Source: JADJOY01 sp046331705 [NCBI: bacterium]
GTDB lineage: Bacteria > JADJOY01
Direction: 5' to 3'
Length of the DNA: 64,000 nucleotides
Assembly: GCA_046331705.1 (NCBI GenBank)
Contig: JAXLQJ010000031.1
Span: 1 to 64,000, forward strand
Part shown: one piece after another, positions 35,407-44,767 of the stretch
Layout of the letters: the number at the start of each line of letters is the position of its first letter
Position numbering within the stretch: the first letter of the stretch is position 1
The notes under the pieces: model-generated
What the model saw: only the letters and a program-made list of their open reading frames with translations
Database searches by the model: none
Told to the model about the DNA's origin: nothing
Position numbers and translations under genes: made by a program

Positions 35407-36679
35407 GAGACCAGACTAGTCTGTGCAAGTAGATCGAACAAGGCGATTTGGGTTGTCGGTGCGCTCCCGTCGGTGACTGACGGCGCGCAGCGTGACGGCG
35501 AACGCGGCAGTTGCATGCGATCGCGGCACTGTGAGGTGGCCGGGATGGCGCGAATCCTCGAGCGGGCTCGCGCCTGCACTGCGGTGCCGCCGCTGGTTGC
35601 TGCGCAGCCTGTTGGAACTCCGAGCCGAGAAGCGACATCGCCGCTGAGCAGGCGGGAGGGCCGTCGAGATCTGGTTCGGCCGACGGTGGCGAAGAACCAG
35701 GGCCGCCCCGGCCCGCAACAGAGCGTCCAGACGGAGGAACGTGCTCGTTGCACCCACGACCCGCTCCGCTCCGTGATCACGTCGAGCGACGGCACGATCG
35801 TCAGCGTCGAGCTTGACGCCTGATCCCCGCGCAACAGCAATGCGTGCGGCCAGCGCAGCACGCGACAGTCGCCAACGCCGGCCGTGTGACACGAGCACGC
35901 GCCGAAGGTGGCAGCGCCGATGCCCGGCGGCCCTGGGTCACCGAGGGGGCCGATTGCGTGGATGGGTCCTGTTGCCAGCCCCAGCGGCGGGCACCTGGTT
36001 GCCGACAGGAGCGTGAGCGCGACAGGCTGCGCGAGAAAACTCGCCGGCGCGAGTTTCTCAGCAGCCTGTCGATGTTTCCTCGGGGGTCTGTTCCAGACCC
36101 CGCCGCGAAAAGGCGCGACTTTTTCGGGGCCTCACCCCAAGTCGACTCGCTGCGCCTGTCGGCGCCGCCCGCTGGCGCGTGCCTTCTTCAACAGCCTGCT
36201 CAACACAGAGCGCTGAGCACGCACGAGCTGCTGCCCCGGCGCGTGAGTCGAAGCGAGCGAGGCGCGATGGCGTCGCTCGTGGATTGCACGCGAGCGTCCA
36301 CGGGCGGACGACGGTCGACTGCCGTGGAAACGCCGTGCGAAGGATTGCGGAGACCTCTGCGATCGTGATCCCTGCCAGGCATAACCACCGAGCCTTCGGA
36401 TCGATGATTGCGTGTTTTGCGGAAGGAGCCGAACAGGCGTGCGCGGGCCAACCAGCCTATCGTGGGGCGTCGCGTGCCGGATTCACCGCCGCGGTGATCA
36501 CCATTCTCGTCTGGTCTGCGCGCCCGAGGCCTCCGTTCGATTTTGCGGACGCGGAGCGCGCAGTATGCGACACGGTGCACGATTGGCGCGCCATCACGGC
36601 ATGGCACCTGACCTACAGGTCGCGCGACTCGACGTGACTCTCCGTCGGCACCGCCGCGGCGTTCGCGGCGGGTGAAGGC
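35407..36679. other. Stretch without recognisable gene
   Basis: About 1.3 kb in which open frames exist on both strands but none resembles a known protein, has a convincing ribosome site or continues cleanly. Short frames are Arg- and Ser-rich, typical of non-coding GC-rich DNA. The only structure I see is the set of inverted repeats at 36021-36201. The stretch lies inside the indel-rich region, so a real gene could be hidden by frameshifts. Confidence 0.5.
36021..36070. repeat. Long near-perfect inverted repeat, IS-end-like
   Basis: GACAGGCTGCGCGAGAAAAC at 36021 pairs with a nearly exact complement ending in GCAGCCTGTC at 36061-36070, about 24 bases per arm with one or two bulges. A third related copy, read on the minus strand as GCAGGCTGTTGAAGAAGG, lies at 36183-36200. 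CAGGCTGTTGAAAAA-type ends resemble terminal repeats of some IS families, so this may be the scar of a lost element. No transposase is left. Confidence 0.5.
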
Positions 36680-37518
36680 CTGGTGATCGTTCCAGCGGCG
36701 GTGGAGGTTCAGGATGCTCAGCAAGTTCTAGCGACGGCTGCGTATCCGCCGCGACTTCAGACGCTCACGCAAGACGGTGTCGTCCGGCAGGTCTGGAACA
36801 CCCCGGTCGTGCGTCGTGACATTCGTTCCCCATCCTTGGCCCTGGTGCGCCGTTCACCTCGTCGGGAAGCGCCTCCCCCGACGTCTCCGACTTCGCCGGG
36901 CTACCGCCGGACCTGCAGTTGGATCTCACGCTCGACGCCAATGAGCTCGAGGAGCATGGGTCGAAGCGCTGCACGTCGTTCGAGTGGCTGGTGCGCCGCA
37001 CCGCGGGGCCGCCGCCCTACACGGACCAGTTTCGACGCATCGATTACCGCTTCGCTCGATGGTCCCGCTCGACGGCAAGGGCGACGGCACGGAGGACCTT
37101 GCGCAAACCTCCGCGAAGGGAGGATCGACCGGCATCGCGCGCAAGTGGCGGCCGTGATGGCGGCGCGCGCCCTGGAATCCCTAGCCTGGCGTTCTTCACC
37201 GCCGATCGCGCGCTCCATCACGTGGCCGGCGTGTATGTCGACGGCTTCGGATGGTGGATGGCGGACCTCGGTTGTCGCGACTGCGCGCTCTTCACGGTGG
37301 ACCGGCGCTGGTCTCGATCATGCCGCTGCCGGTGCCGTTCGAGGCAGCCGAACACCAGGGCTGGGCCCCCGCCGCGGGCGTCTACGGGCGGGGCGAGTCG
37401 TCTTCGACGTCGACTCGCTCGCGCGGACAGGCTGGGTGAGCAGCCGCCCGCGGCGAGTCGTCGCGGCGCAGGGATCACCCAGCCGCGCAGCCAATCGCTC
37501 GCGGAGATGTGTCCGTGA
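36680..37518 (+). pseudogene. Broken coding region, protein not recognised
   Basis: Protein-like segments appear on the plus strand in changing frames: GLVIVPAAVEVQDAQQVLAT, FAGLPPDLQLDLTLDANELE, MVPLDGKGDGTEDLAQTSAK, SLAFFTADRALHHVAGVYVD, VVFDVDSLARTGWVSSR and a possible end QSLAEMCP at 37518. The segments have ordinary amino-acid composition, unlike the Arg-rich alternatives, so one exported or extracytoplasmic protein disrupted by several indels is likely. I cannot name a family. It lies just upstream of the TlpA-like gene on the same strand. Confidence 0.4.
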
Positions 37519-37596
37519 GCGACCCCGCACGGTGCGCTGGGCTCCCGCCACCGTCTGGCATCGCACGCCGACGGCAGCCGGCGCTGCGGTGGAGCC

Positions 37597-38236
37597 GTGA
37601 AGGATTGGCTGAGTGGCGAGGCCCTATGTCCCGCGCGCATGGACGATCTCAGGTATCTGGGTTGGCTCGGGCTCCGTCGGCTGCTGTGGACTGGTGAGCG
37701 GGCCACCGCGCACTACGCCGTCAGGCGCGCGGGACTTGGCCAGCCTGCTGGAAGCACTGGAGGTGCCGCGCCGGCTGCCTGACGTCACGCTCGAGGACGC
37801 TGCCGGTGGTACGGCGTCGTTGTGGGATCGGGTCGAGACGCGCCGTGCGGTCGTCACCTTCTACGCACCGTGGTGCGGTCCCTGTCAGAAGGAAGTGCCC
37901 GAGTCGTCGAGCATCGAGGGTCTCGCCTCCATCTTGGTGGTTGTGAGTCGCGACGAGGACCGCGCCGACACGCGTCGCAAGCTCGGACAACCTCGGCCTC
38001 ACACGCACCCAGTTCCTGCTGGTCGACGCGAGTGGCGCACTCCGAGCGAGCTGCCGAGTGAAGGCGCTGCCGACGACGCGTTTCATCACTAAGCGCGGCC
38101 TGGTGCTCGATCGCTTCGAGGGGTTCCAATCCATCACGATCTGGCGGGCTCGAAGGCGCGCCTCGACAAGAAGGCCGCCACCACCGCTGGCGGCGCCGAG
38201 AGCGGGGTCACCACGACGTCACCGAGCGACGAATGA
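37597..38236 (+). pseudogene. Frameshifted TlpA/ResA-like thioredoxin
   Basis: The core of a membrane-anchored thiol-disulfide oxidoreductase is visible: LPDVTLEDAAGGTASLWD, then VVTFYAPWCGPCQKEVPE with the CxxC active site. After a one-base slip near 37990 it continues as NLGLTRTQFLLVDASGALRA and LPTTRFITKRGLVLDRFEGF (cis-Pro region). Such proteins reduce disulfides outside the cytoplasm, often for cytochrome c or metallocentre assembly. The reconstructed frame ends in TGA at 38234-38236, overlapping ATG 38233 of the ABC ATPase, so the operon layout survives although the frame does not. Confidence 0.75.
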
Positions 38237-39201
38237 CGGACGGCGACTCGCGCGACGGCATCCGCAGTCCGGCGGCGATCGAGGTGGAAACCTCCATCTT
38301 GCATTCCTGGCACTGGCGGCGCCCGGTGTTCGCCCTTCGCGTATCGACCCTCCGCGTGCCAACCGGATCGGTCATGGGACTTTCCCGCTCCCAACGGCCG
38401 GGGAAGACCACACACTGTCCTGCATTCTGGGACTGCCAGGCCTCAGATCGGCACCGTGCGCTTCTGGGGGTCAGGAGATTCCCTCGCAGCGCCGATACAG
38501 CATCCCCGTCCGTTTCACGGCGTCTTGCTCGAGGACACGCGCTTGCCACCGTTCTTGCCGGTACGCGACGCACTGGCGCTCACGGCCCGCTTGGCAGCGT
38601 GCCACGTGGATCGCGGCGAACATGAGGTCGATCGCGTCGTCCATCTCACCGGGATCGATTCGTTGCTGGGCCGCCGCGTCGCGGTTCTTTCCAAGGGTCA
38701 GGCACGACGCGTGTGGCCTGCCGCAGCTTCATCGGTGATCCGCCGCTCTTGCTTCTGGACGAGCCTGCATCCGGGCTCGACGTCGCGGCGCGAGTCGAGT
38801 TCGACGAGACGTTGCGCCGCTCCTCCGCGACGGACGGCGGACGATCTTGCTCTCGACGCACTTGCTGGGTGACGTGGAGAGCACGTGCACGCACTTGGCC
38901 GTGATCCGCGATGGACGCGGAGGCCGGCGGCGGGCGAGACGGCTGATCTCCTCCGGTGAGCTGGGTCGCGATGCCAGTGACTGCGACATCTTCGTGCGCG
39001 CCGGCGATGTGGACCGAGCGGTCGCCGCTGGCCTCGGCGTGAAGCGTTCACGCTATCGCGACCTTCGATCGTCGATGGTTCCAAGGGCGCGCTCGAAACT
39101 TACGTATCCTGGTGGACCACCGATCGTGCCTGCGCGCATGGAGCCGACCGTCAGTGTGTTGGGCATGTACCGAGCTCACGCGCAGCACGGAGGGCGAATG
39201 A
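38233..39201 (+). pseudogene. Frameshifted ABC transporter ATPase
   Basis: All motifs of an ABC ATPase can be read by switching frames: HWRRPVFALR and LRVPTGSVMGL, a Walker A region near 38390 reduced to RPGKTTHC (expected GPNGAGKTT), the signature LSKGQARRV near 38690, Walker B PPLLLLDEPASGLDVAARVE, and the H-loop LLSTHLLGDVE. At least four indels separate them. Fused correctly it would be about 320 residues, of the type that works with a polytopic permease, such as NosF-like exporters. The probable end TGA (39199-39201) overlaps the permease ATG. Confidence 0.75.
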
Positions 39202-40007
39202 GCTTGCAGCCTGGCTGGCCTCTTCCTCGCGCGACCTGGTGCGTCGCCGCTCGCTCTGGGTCTTGGTCGTCTTGGTGGCGGTGATGCTCTGGGGCCACTA
39301 CGAGGTGACGAGCCGGTTCGAAGAGCTGGTGGGCGAGGGCGAGGCCGTGGAGATAGCCACGCGCCGTCGGCTTGCTGGACTCTCTCCGCCACGCTTCGGC
39401 GCATCTTCCCCTGGGCCATGGTCGCGTTCGCAGCGTTCGTCGCGCCCGAGTCACGCCGCAACGGTACGATGCAGTTTCTGCTTTCGATCCCCGTGTCGCG
39501 GGCCCGCATCGTGCTTGCAGTTCGCGGCGTTCGCGGGGATTGCATCGGGCTGCGGTGTAGTCGTCCACGGCGTTTGGTGCTGGAGCGCGGCATCGCTCGG
39601 TGCTGCTTTCGCCCCGCGGGATGCAGGCCGCGTGGGCCTTCCTGCTGGTGCCCATTCTCGGCACGGCGTTCGTGGTGCACCTCTTCGCATCCGCGTTCTC
39701 GATCCTCGAGACGGCTCTTCGCTCTTCGGCATCCCCTACGGAGTGGATCTGCTCATCCAGATCGCCAGCGCGGTGCGACGAGCCGATCTCGACGTGATCG
39801 TTCACTTCGCGGAGCGCTTCACACTGCTCTACTCGTTCGACAGCTTCGGTGATTTGGCCCGAGCTGCCGAGCGCGTTCGTCACGGAGCGCGCACCTCACG
39901 GAGAGTGGCTTTGGATCGTCGCTCACGAGGCGGTCGTGCTCGTGCTTTGGGCGAGCATCGGTGGCGTTGCTACCGCAATCACGACTTCGGCTCGCGCACT
40001 GCCGTGA
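39198..40007 (+). pseudogene. Frameshifted ABC-2-type permease
   Basis: Hydrophobic segments of one permease appear in successive frames: RRRSLWVLVVLVAVMLWGHY, then MVAFAAFVAPESRRNGTMQF and LLSIPVSRARIVLA, the segment FGIPYGVDLLIQIAS and finally WIVAHEAVVLVLWASIGGVA, ending at TGA 40005-40007. The phrase about a defined order of sub-domains (PESRRNGTMQFLLSIPVSR) matches ABC-2 permeases of the NosY-like group. It would be the membrane partner of the ATPase directly upstream. At least three indels are needed. Confidence 0.65.
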
Positions 40008-40190
40008 AGTGAGCGGTTGGGCCGCGCTTCGGTGCCGAAGACGGCCGCTACGTTTCACCGCGCCTCGCCGGGAATCGCCAGGGGTCGGGGCCCAGGGTAA
40101 GCTGGCGGCGATCGAGTTTGTGATATCCGTCACGGTGGCTAGGAAGGGGGTGAGAACGAAGGTGGCCGCACTGCGACTCAAGACGCAGCA

Positions 40191-41055
40191 ATGACGGCGT
40201 CTCGTTCGCGCGCGGTGCTCATCACCGGTTGCTCGGCTGGGGATCGGCGAGGCGACGGCGCGCGCCTCGCGGAGCGTGGCTGGCCGGTCTTCGCGACGGC
40301 ACGGAAGCCCGCGTCGCTCGCGGAGCTCGAGGCGTGCGGCTGCACGGCGCTCGCTCTCGACGTGCGACGAGGGCACGATGGTCGAGGCGGTCGCCGCGGT
40401 GGAGCGCGAGCACGGCGCCGTGGGCGTGCTGATCAACAACGCCGGCTACGGCCTCGACGGACCCGTCGAGGAGCTCGACCTGGCGGAGATGAGGCGCCAG
40501 TTCGAGACCAACCTCTTCGGGCCCACGCGCCTCACCCAGCTGGTGATCCCTGGCATGCGCCGCCAGCGCTGGGGGCGGATCGTGAACGTGAGCTCGGTGG
40601 GCGGGCGCATCACGACTCCCGGCGCCGGCGCCTATCACGCGAGCAAGCACGCGCTCGAAAGCCTGAGCGACGCGCTGCGCTTCGAGGTGCAAGGCTTCGG
40701 CATCGACGTGATCGTGGTCGAGCCCGGCGCCATCCGCACTCGCTGGGTGGAGAAGGTGGTGCAATCGATCGAGGAGCGCCCCGATGCGGGCAGCCCGTAT
40801 GCGGCGTTCCGGCGCGCCGTGGCGGGGCGCCTCGCCACCAACGATGCCGGCCCGCTCGCGCTCTTCGCCGGCGAAGCGCTGGACGTGGCGCGAGTGATCG
40901 AGCGCGCGCTCGCTGCGAAGCAGCCAGCGACGCGTTACACGGTGCCGGCGAACGCGCGGCTCTTCTCGCTCGCCCATCGCTGGATGCCGGATCGCTGGTG
41001 GGATCGCTTCATGCGCACGCAGTATCCGCAGCCAGGTGAACGATGCGACGCCTGA
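40191..41055 (+). pseudogene. Short-chain dehydrogenase with frameshifts only in its first 190 bases
   Basis: From about 40380 to the stop at 41055 the gene is clean: VLINNAGYGLDGPVEELDL, VNVSSVGGRI (Ser), YHASKHALESLSDALR (Tyr, Lys) and IDVIVVEPGAIRTRW. The start MTASRSRAVLITGCSAG is right, but one extra G near 40240 turns GIGEATARRL into a basic jumble until a missing base near 40262 restores the frame. A further missing base near 40373 shifts LALDV / DEGTMVEAV. With these three corrected it is a normal 288-residue SDR, 3-ketoacyl or fatty-acyl-CoA reductase-like. It overlaps the wax ester synthase gene by 13 bases. Confidence 0.8.
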
Positions 41056-42515
41056 GCGGAGTCGACGCCGATCTGCTCTACGCGGAAACGCCCAACGCCC
41101 ACCTTCACGTCGGCGCGCTCCTCATCCTCGATCCCTCCACCTCGCCGTGGCCGTTCGGCGTGGAGACGTGGCGCCAGCTCATCGAGGCCCACCTGAGCGA
41201 GCTGCCGCCGCTGCGCCAGCGGCTCGCCGAGGTCCCGTTTGGCATCGATCGGCCGTATTGGGTGGACGATCCGCATTTCGATCTGGGGCGGCACGTGCGC
41301 CGGATCGCGGTGCCCGCGCCCGGCGGCGCGCGCGAGCTCGGTGCGCTGGTGGGCGACCTCTGCAGCTACAAGCTCGATCGCACGGCGCCGCTCTGGGAGA
41401 TGTGGTTCATCGAGGGAGTCGAGCACGGGCGAGTCGCGCTGCTCTTCAAGGCACACCATTGCTGCATGGACGGTATGACGGGCGCCTTGATGCTGGGGCG
41501 CCTGCTCACCACCGAGCCCACCGCTCCGCGCCTCGACGGCGCGCGCTGGCAGCCCGAGCCCGGGCACGCGATCCCGTCGCCGCTCGAGCGATTCGCGTCC
41601 GGCTTGCGCCACATCGCCGCCACGCCGTGGGAGGCGCGCACGCCGCTCGGCGACACCGTGCGCTCGATCCGCAAGCTCGCGAACACCTGGCGCGCCAAGC
41701 CCGAGGGCGCGCCGCCGCTGCCCTTCACCGCGCCCCGCACGCGCCTCAACCGCGACATCACGCCCCACCGCGGCTTCGCGTTCGTGGAGGTGCCGCTCGA
41801 GCCCGTGAAGCGCGTGAAGAAGCACTTCGAGGTGAAGGTGAACGACGTCGCGGTGGCGCTGTGTGCCGGGGCGCTGCGCGAATACCTGCGGGCGCGCGGC
41901 GAGCTGCCGAAGGAGCCGCTCATCGCGGCGATTCCCGTGTCCATCCGCACCGGCGAGCAGATGGCGGGATTCGGCAACGCGGTCTCTGGTCTGTTCGCCA
42001 CTCTCGCCACGCACGTCGACGATGCCGGCGAGCGGCTGCGCGCCATCCACGAGGGCACGGTGGCCGCGAAGCGCATCTACGAGTCCGGGGTGGAAGACGC
42101 CGTGATGGAGTGGGCCGACCTCTCGTTGCCGAGCGCGGTGGCCCTCGCCGGGAAGCTCTGGACGTGGATGCACCTCTCGGAGCGGCTGCCGCCGATCTTC
42201 AACCTGCTGATCTCGAACGTGCCTGGCCCGCCGGTGTCGCTCTATGCGGGCGGCGCGCGGCTGGTGAGCTGCCATCCAATGGGACCGCTGGTGGGGAACG
42301 TGGCGCTCAACGTCACGGTCATGAGCTATCGCGACGTGCTGGGCTTCGGGCTGCTCGGTTGTCCCGAGGTGATTCCCGATCTCTGGGAGATCGCGGAGCG
42401 TGTGCCCGCGGCGCTGGACGAGCTCGTGGCTGCGACGATCCCTGCGGCGACATCGCCGCGCCGCGCAGGGCGCACACCGCGGCGTCCGCGCACCCGGCGT
42501 TCCCGTCGCGGCTGA
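41043..42515 (+). CDS. Wax ester synthase/diacylglycerol acyltransferase (WS/DGAT)
   Basis: A 490-residue O-acyltransferase. The catalytic motif HHxxxDG is HHCCMDG (His138, His139, Asp143, Gly144). Other family segments are PLWEMWFIEGV, AIPVSIRTGEQ and NLLISNVPGPP. It transfers an acyl group from acyl-CoA to a fatty alcohol or diacylglycerol, forming storage lipids at the inner face of the membrane. It overlaps the upstream SDR gene by 13 bases, and an SDR next to WS/DGAT often supplies the alcohol. The Ala/Arg-rich C-terminal 25 residues exceed the usual end. Confidence 0.94.
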   Translation: MRRLSGVDADLLYAETPNAHLHVGALLILDPSTSPWPFGVETWRQLIEAHLSELPPLRQRLAEVPFGIDRPYWVDDPHFDLGRHVRRIAVPAPGGARELGALVGDLCSYKLDRTAPLWEMWFIEGVEHGRVALLFKAHHCCMDGMTGALMLGRLLTTEPTAPRLDGARWQPEPGHAIPSPLERFASGLRHIAATPWEARTPLGDTVRSIRKLANTWRAKPEGAPPLPFTAPRTRLNRDITPHRGFAFVEVPLEPVKRVKKHFEVKVNDVAVALCAGALREYLRARGELPKEPLIAAIPVSIRTGEQMAGFGNAVSGLFATLATHVDDAGERLRAIHEGTVAAKRIYESGVEDAVMEWADLSLPSAVALAGKLWTWMHLSERLPPIFNLLISNVPGPPVSLYAGGARLVSCHPMGPLVGNVALNVTVMSYRDVLGFGLLGCPEVIPDLWEIAERVPAALDELVAATIPAATSPRRAGRTPRRPRTRRSRRG

Positions 42516-42610
42516 ACGACGCCGGCCGAGGCCCGCGAGTCGGGGGCTCGGGAATGCGTGAATCGGCTACGCTCCCGCCTCGCAACGGCGAGGGACGACG
42601 GGGGGCCGGA

Positions 42611-43534
42611 ATGCGACCGCAATCGGGCAGGTCGTTGGTCGCGCGGCGACTCGCGGTGAGGGGCTCGGCGCTGCTCGTCCTGCTGGGTGTGAGCCACCTC
42701 GCGCGCGCGGATGGGGTCACCGTCTACCAGAACGGCTTCGAGTCCGCCGATACCTGCGCGTGGAAGGCGAGCGTGCCCGCCAGCACGTGCGATCCCACGA
42801 TGGTGTACGTCCCCGCAGGCGAGTTCACGATGGGTTCGAGCGCCGGAGAGCTCCGGGAACAGCCGGTCCATCTCGTGTACCTCGACGCGTTCTGGATCGA
42901 CCGGACCGAGGTGACGGTGGATGCCTACGCGGCGTGCGTCGCGAGCGGTGTCTGCAAGAAGCCGAATAGCGAGTACGGCGAGTCCTTCCCCAACAGCCCG
43001 TGGTGCAACTGGGGCGCGCCGGATCGGGCGGGAGATCACCCGGTCAACTGCCTCGAATGGGGCCGGGCGAACAAGTACTGCGCCTGGGCTGGCAAACGCT
43101 TGCCAACGGAGGCCGAGTGGGAGAAGGCAGCGCGGGGAACGGACGCGCGGACGTATCCCTGGGGCGAGGCGGAGCCATCGTGCGACTACGCCATCATCTA
43201 CGCCTCCGTGGGTGGGAACGGCTGTGGGTTCAACACCACGTGGCCGGTCGGATCCAAGCCCGCCGGCGTGTCCCCGTACGGTGCGCTCGACATGTCCGGG
43301 AACGTTTGGGAGTGGGTCAACGATTGGTATCTCTGGAACTACTACACGGTGAGCCCGCACTCGAACCCGCCCGGTCCCGCGAAGACCGGCGACCGGGTGC
43401 TGCGGGGAAACTCGTGGGACGGCGGCGCGAGCAGCTCGCGCGCGGCGTATCGCAACGGTGCCGCCGTCGCGTTCTTCTCGATCGAGACGGGATTCCGCTG
43501 CGCCGCATCGACGCCACCCGCTGCCAGCCGGTGA
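42611..43534 (+). CDS. Secreted SUMF1-domain protein lacking the FGE active-site Cys
   Basis: A 307-residue exported protein. ATG 42611 gives a signal peptide (GSALLVLLGVSHLARADG), preceded by GGGGG. After it comes the short motif NGFESADTCAWKAS, then a formylglycine-generating-enzyme (SUMF1/DUF323) fold: MVYVPAGEFTMGSSAGELRE, RLPTEAEWEKAARG, SGNVWEWVNDWY and GFRCA. True FGEs have a Cys pair in the RGGSF...C region; here it reads RVLRGNSWDGGASSSRAAYR, with no Cys. Sulfatase activation is therefore unlikely, and binding or structural roles are possible. ATG 42554 is an alternative start. Confidence 0.88.
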   Translation: MRPQSGRSLVARRLAVRGSALLVLLGVSHLARADGVTVYQNGFESADTCAWKASVPASTCDPTMVYVPAGEFTMGSSAGELREQPVHLVYLDAFWIDRTEVTVDAYAACVASGVCKKPNSEYGESFPNSPWCNWGAPDRAGDHPVNCLEWGRANKYCAWAGKRLPTEAEWEKAARGTDARTYPWGEAEPSCDYAIIYASVGGNGCGFNTTWPVGSKPAGVSPYGALDMSGNVWEWVNDWYLWNYYTVSPHSNPPGPAKTGDRVLRGNSWDGGASSSRAAYRNGAAVAFFSIETGFRCAASTPPAASR

Positions 43535-43660
43535 TCGAGCGCGCGTCACCGGTCGCTGCACGGATACGGAGGCTTCGGCCGACGCGTGCATCGCGGCGGT
43601 CGAGGCGATAGGGTTGCGCGCCGAGCCGGGCCGCGAGCGGGCCCCGCACGCGAGCGACAC

Positions 43661-44737
43661 ATGCGCGAGATCATCGACGCCGACGGCCATCTGGTCGAAG
43701 GCATGACGTTCATGGGCGAGGCGCTCGAACGCTTCGCGAGCCACATGCGCCTCGAGCCCGACGAGGAGAGCGGTGTCGCGCTCTACATCGAGGGCCGCCG
43801 CTATCCCCAGTCGCGTGGAGCCGGTCGCGGCGTGTCGACGCAGCACAGCACCTGCCACGAGCAAGGCATCGATCCCAGCAGCGTCGCCGGCGTGCTGGCG
43901 GATGCCGACCGCGAGGGCATCGGCACCATGGTGCTCTACCCGAGCCTGGCGCTCGGCGTGCCCGGTTTCACCGACACCGCGTTCGCCGCGGCGTTCTCCG
44001 AGTACTACAACCGCTACGCCGCCGAATGGTGCCGCGAATCGGGCGGGCGCTTGCGCGCCGTGGCGGTGGCCCCGATCGAGGACGTGCCGCGTGCGATCGC
44101 CGTCCTCGAATCGGCCAAGCGTCTCGGCCTGGTGGGCGTGTGCGTGCCACCGGCCCTCGCCGAGCGCAACCTCGATCATCCGGACCTCACCCCGTTCTTC
44201 GCCGCTGCCGAGGATCTGGCGTTGCCGATCGGCGTGCACGGCGCGCCGGGTCTGCACCTGCCCAAGATCGGCGTCGATCGGTTCACCAACTACATCCAGG
44301 TGCACTGCGTGAGCTTCCCCTTCGACCAGATGACGGCGATGACGGCGCTGGTGAGCGGCGGCGTGTTGGAACGCCATCCGCGCCTGCGCGTGGCGTTTCT
44401 CGAGGCGGGGATCGGCTGGCTGCCGTTCTTCCTCGATCGTCTCGACGAGCATTTCGAGAAGCGCGGCGAGTGGGTGGCGGACGGCTGGAAGCGGCGGCCG
44501 CGCGAGTACCTCGCGCGCGGTCAGCTGTTCGCGACGTGCGAGCCCGAGGAGTCGCTGCTGCCGGCGGCGGTCGCCATCCTGGGTGCCGAGCACATCATGT
44601 ACGCGAGCGATTATCCGCATTGGGACAGCGAGTTCCCCGAGAGCGCGCGCCCGATCCGCGAGCGCGGCGACCTCGACGAGGCGGCGCGCGCCGCCATCCT
44701 CGGCGGCACCGCACGGCGCTTCTACGATCTGGGGTGA
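43661..44737 (+). CDS. Amidohydrolase_2 family metal-dependent hydrolase
   Basis: A 358-residue TIM-barrel hydrolase of the aminocarboxymuconate-semialdehyde-decarboxylase-like group (PF04909): metal-binding IIDADGHLVE at the N-terminus, LPIGVHGAPG (His), AFLEAGIGWLPFFLDRLDEH and the Asp motif IMYASDYPHWDSEFPES. Members decarboxylate or hydrolyse carboxylated substrates in aromatic and other degradation routes. ATG 43661 begins directly at the metal-binding strand; no strong ribosome site is visible. It precedes the D-aminoacylase-like gene by 30 bases. Substrate unknown. Confidence 0.9.
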   Translation: MREIIDADGHLVEGMTFMGEALERFASHMRLEPDEESGVALYIEGRRYPQSRGAGRGVSTQHSTCHEQGIDPSSVAGVLADADREGIGTMVLYPSLALGVPGFTDTAFAAAFSEYYNRYAAEWCRESGGRLRAVAVAPIEDVPRAIAVLESAKRLGLVGVCVPPALAERNLDHPDLTPFFAAAEDLALPIGVHGAPGLHLPKIGVDRFTNYIQVHCVSFPFDQMTAMTALVSGGVLERHPRLRVAFLEAGIGWLPFFLDRLDEHFEKRGEWVADGWKRRPREYLARGQLFATCEPEESLLPAAVAILGAEHIMYASDYPHWDSEFPESARPIRERGDLDEAARAAILGGTARRFYDLG

Positions 44738-44767
44738 GGCAACCGTTCGAGCCTGGGAGGGCGTTGC

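Noticed and set aside
42611-43534. Functional formylglycine-generating enzyme
   Set aside because: The active-site cysteines are missing and no sulfatase gene is nearby.
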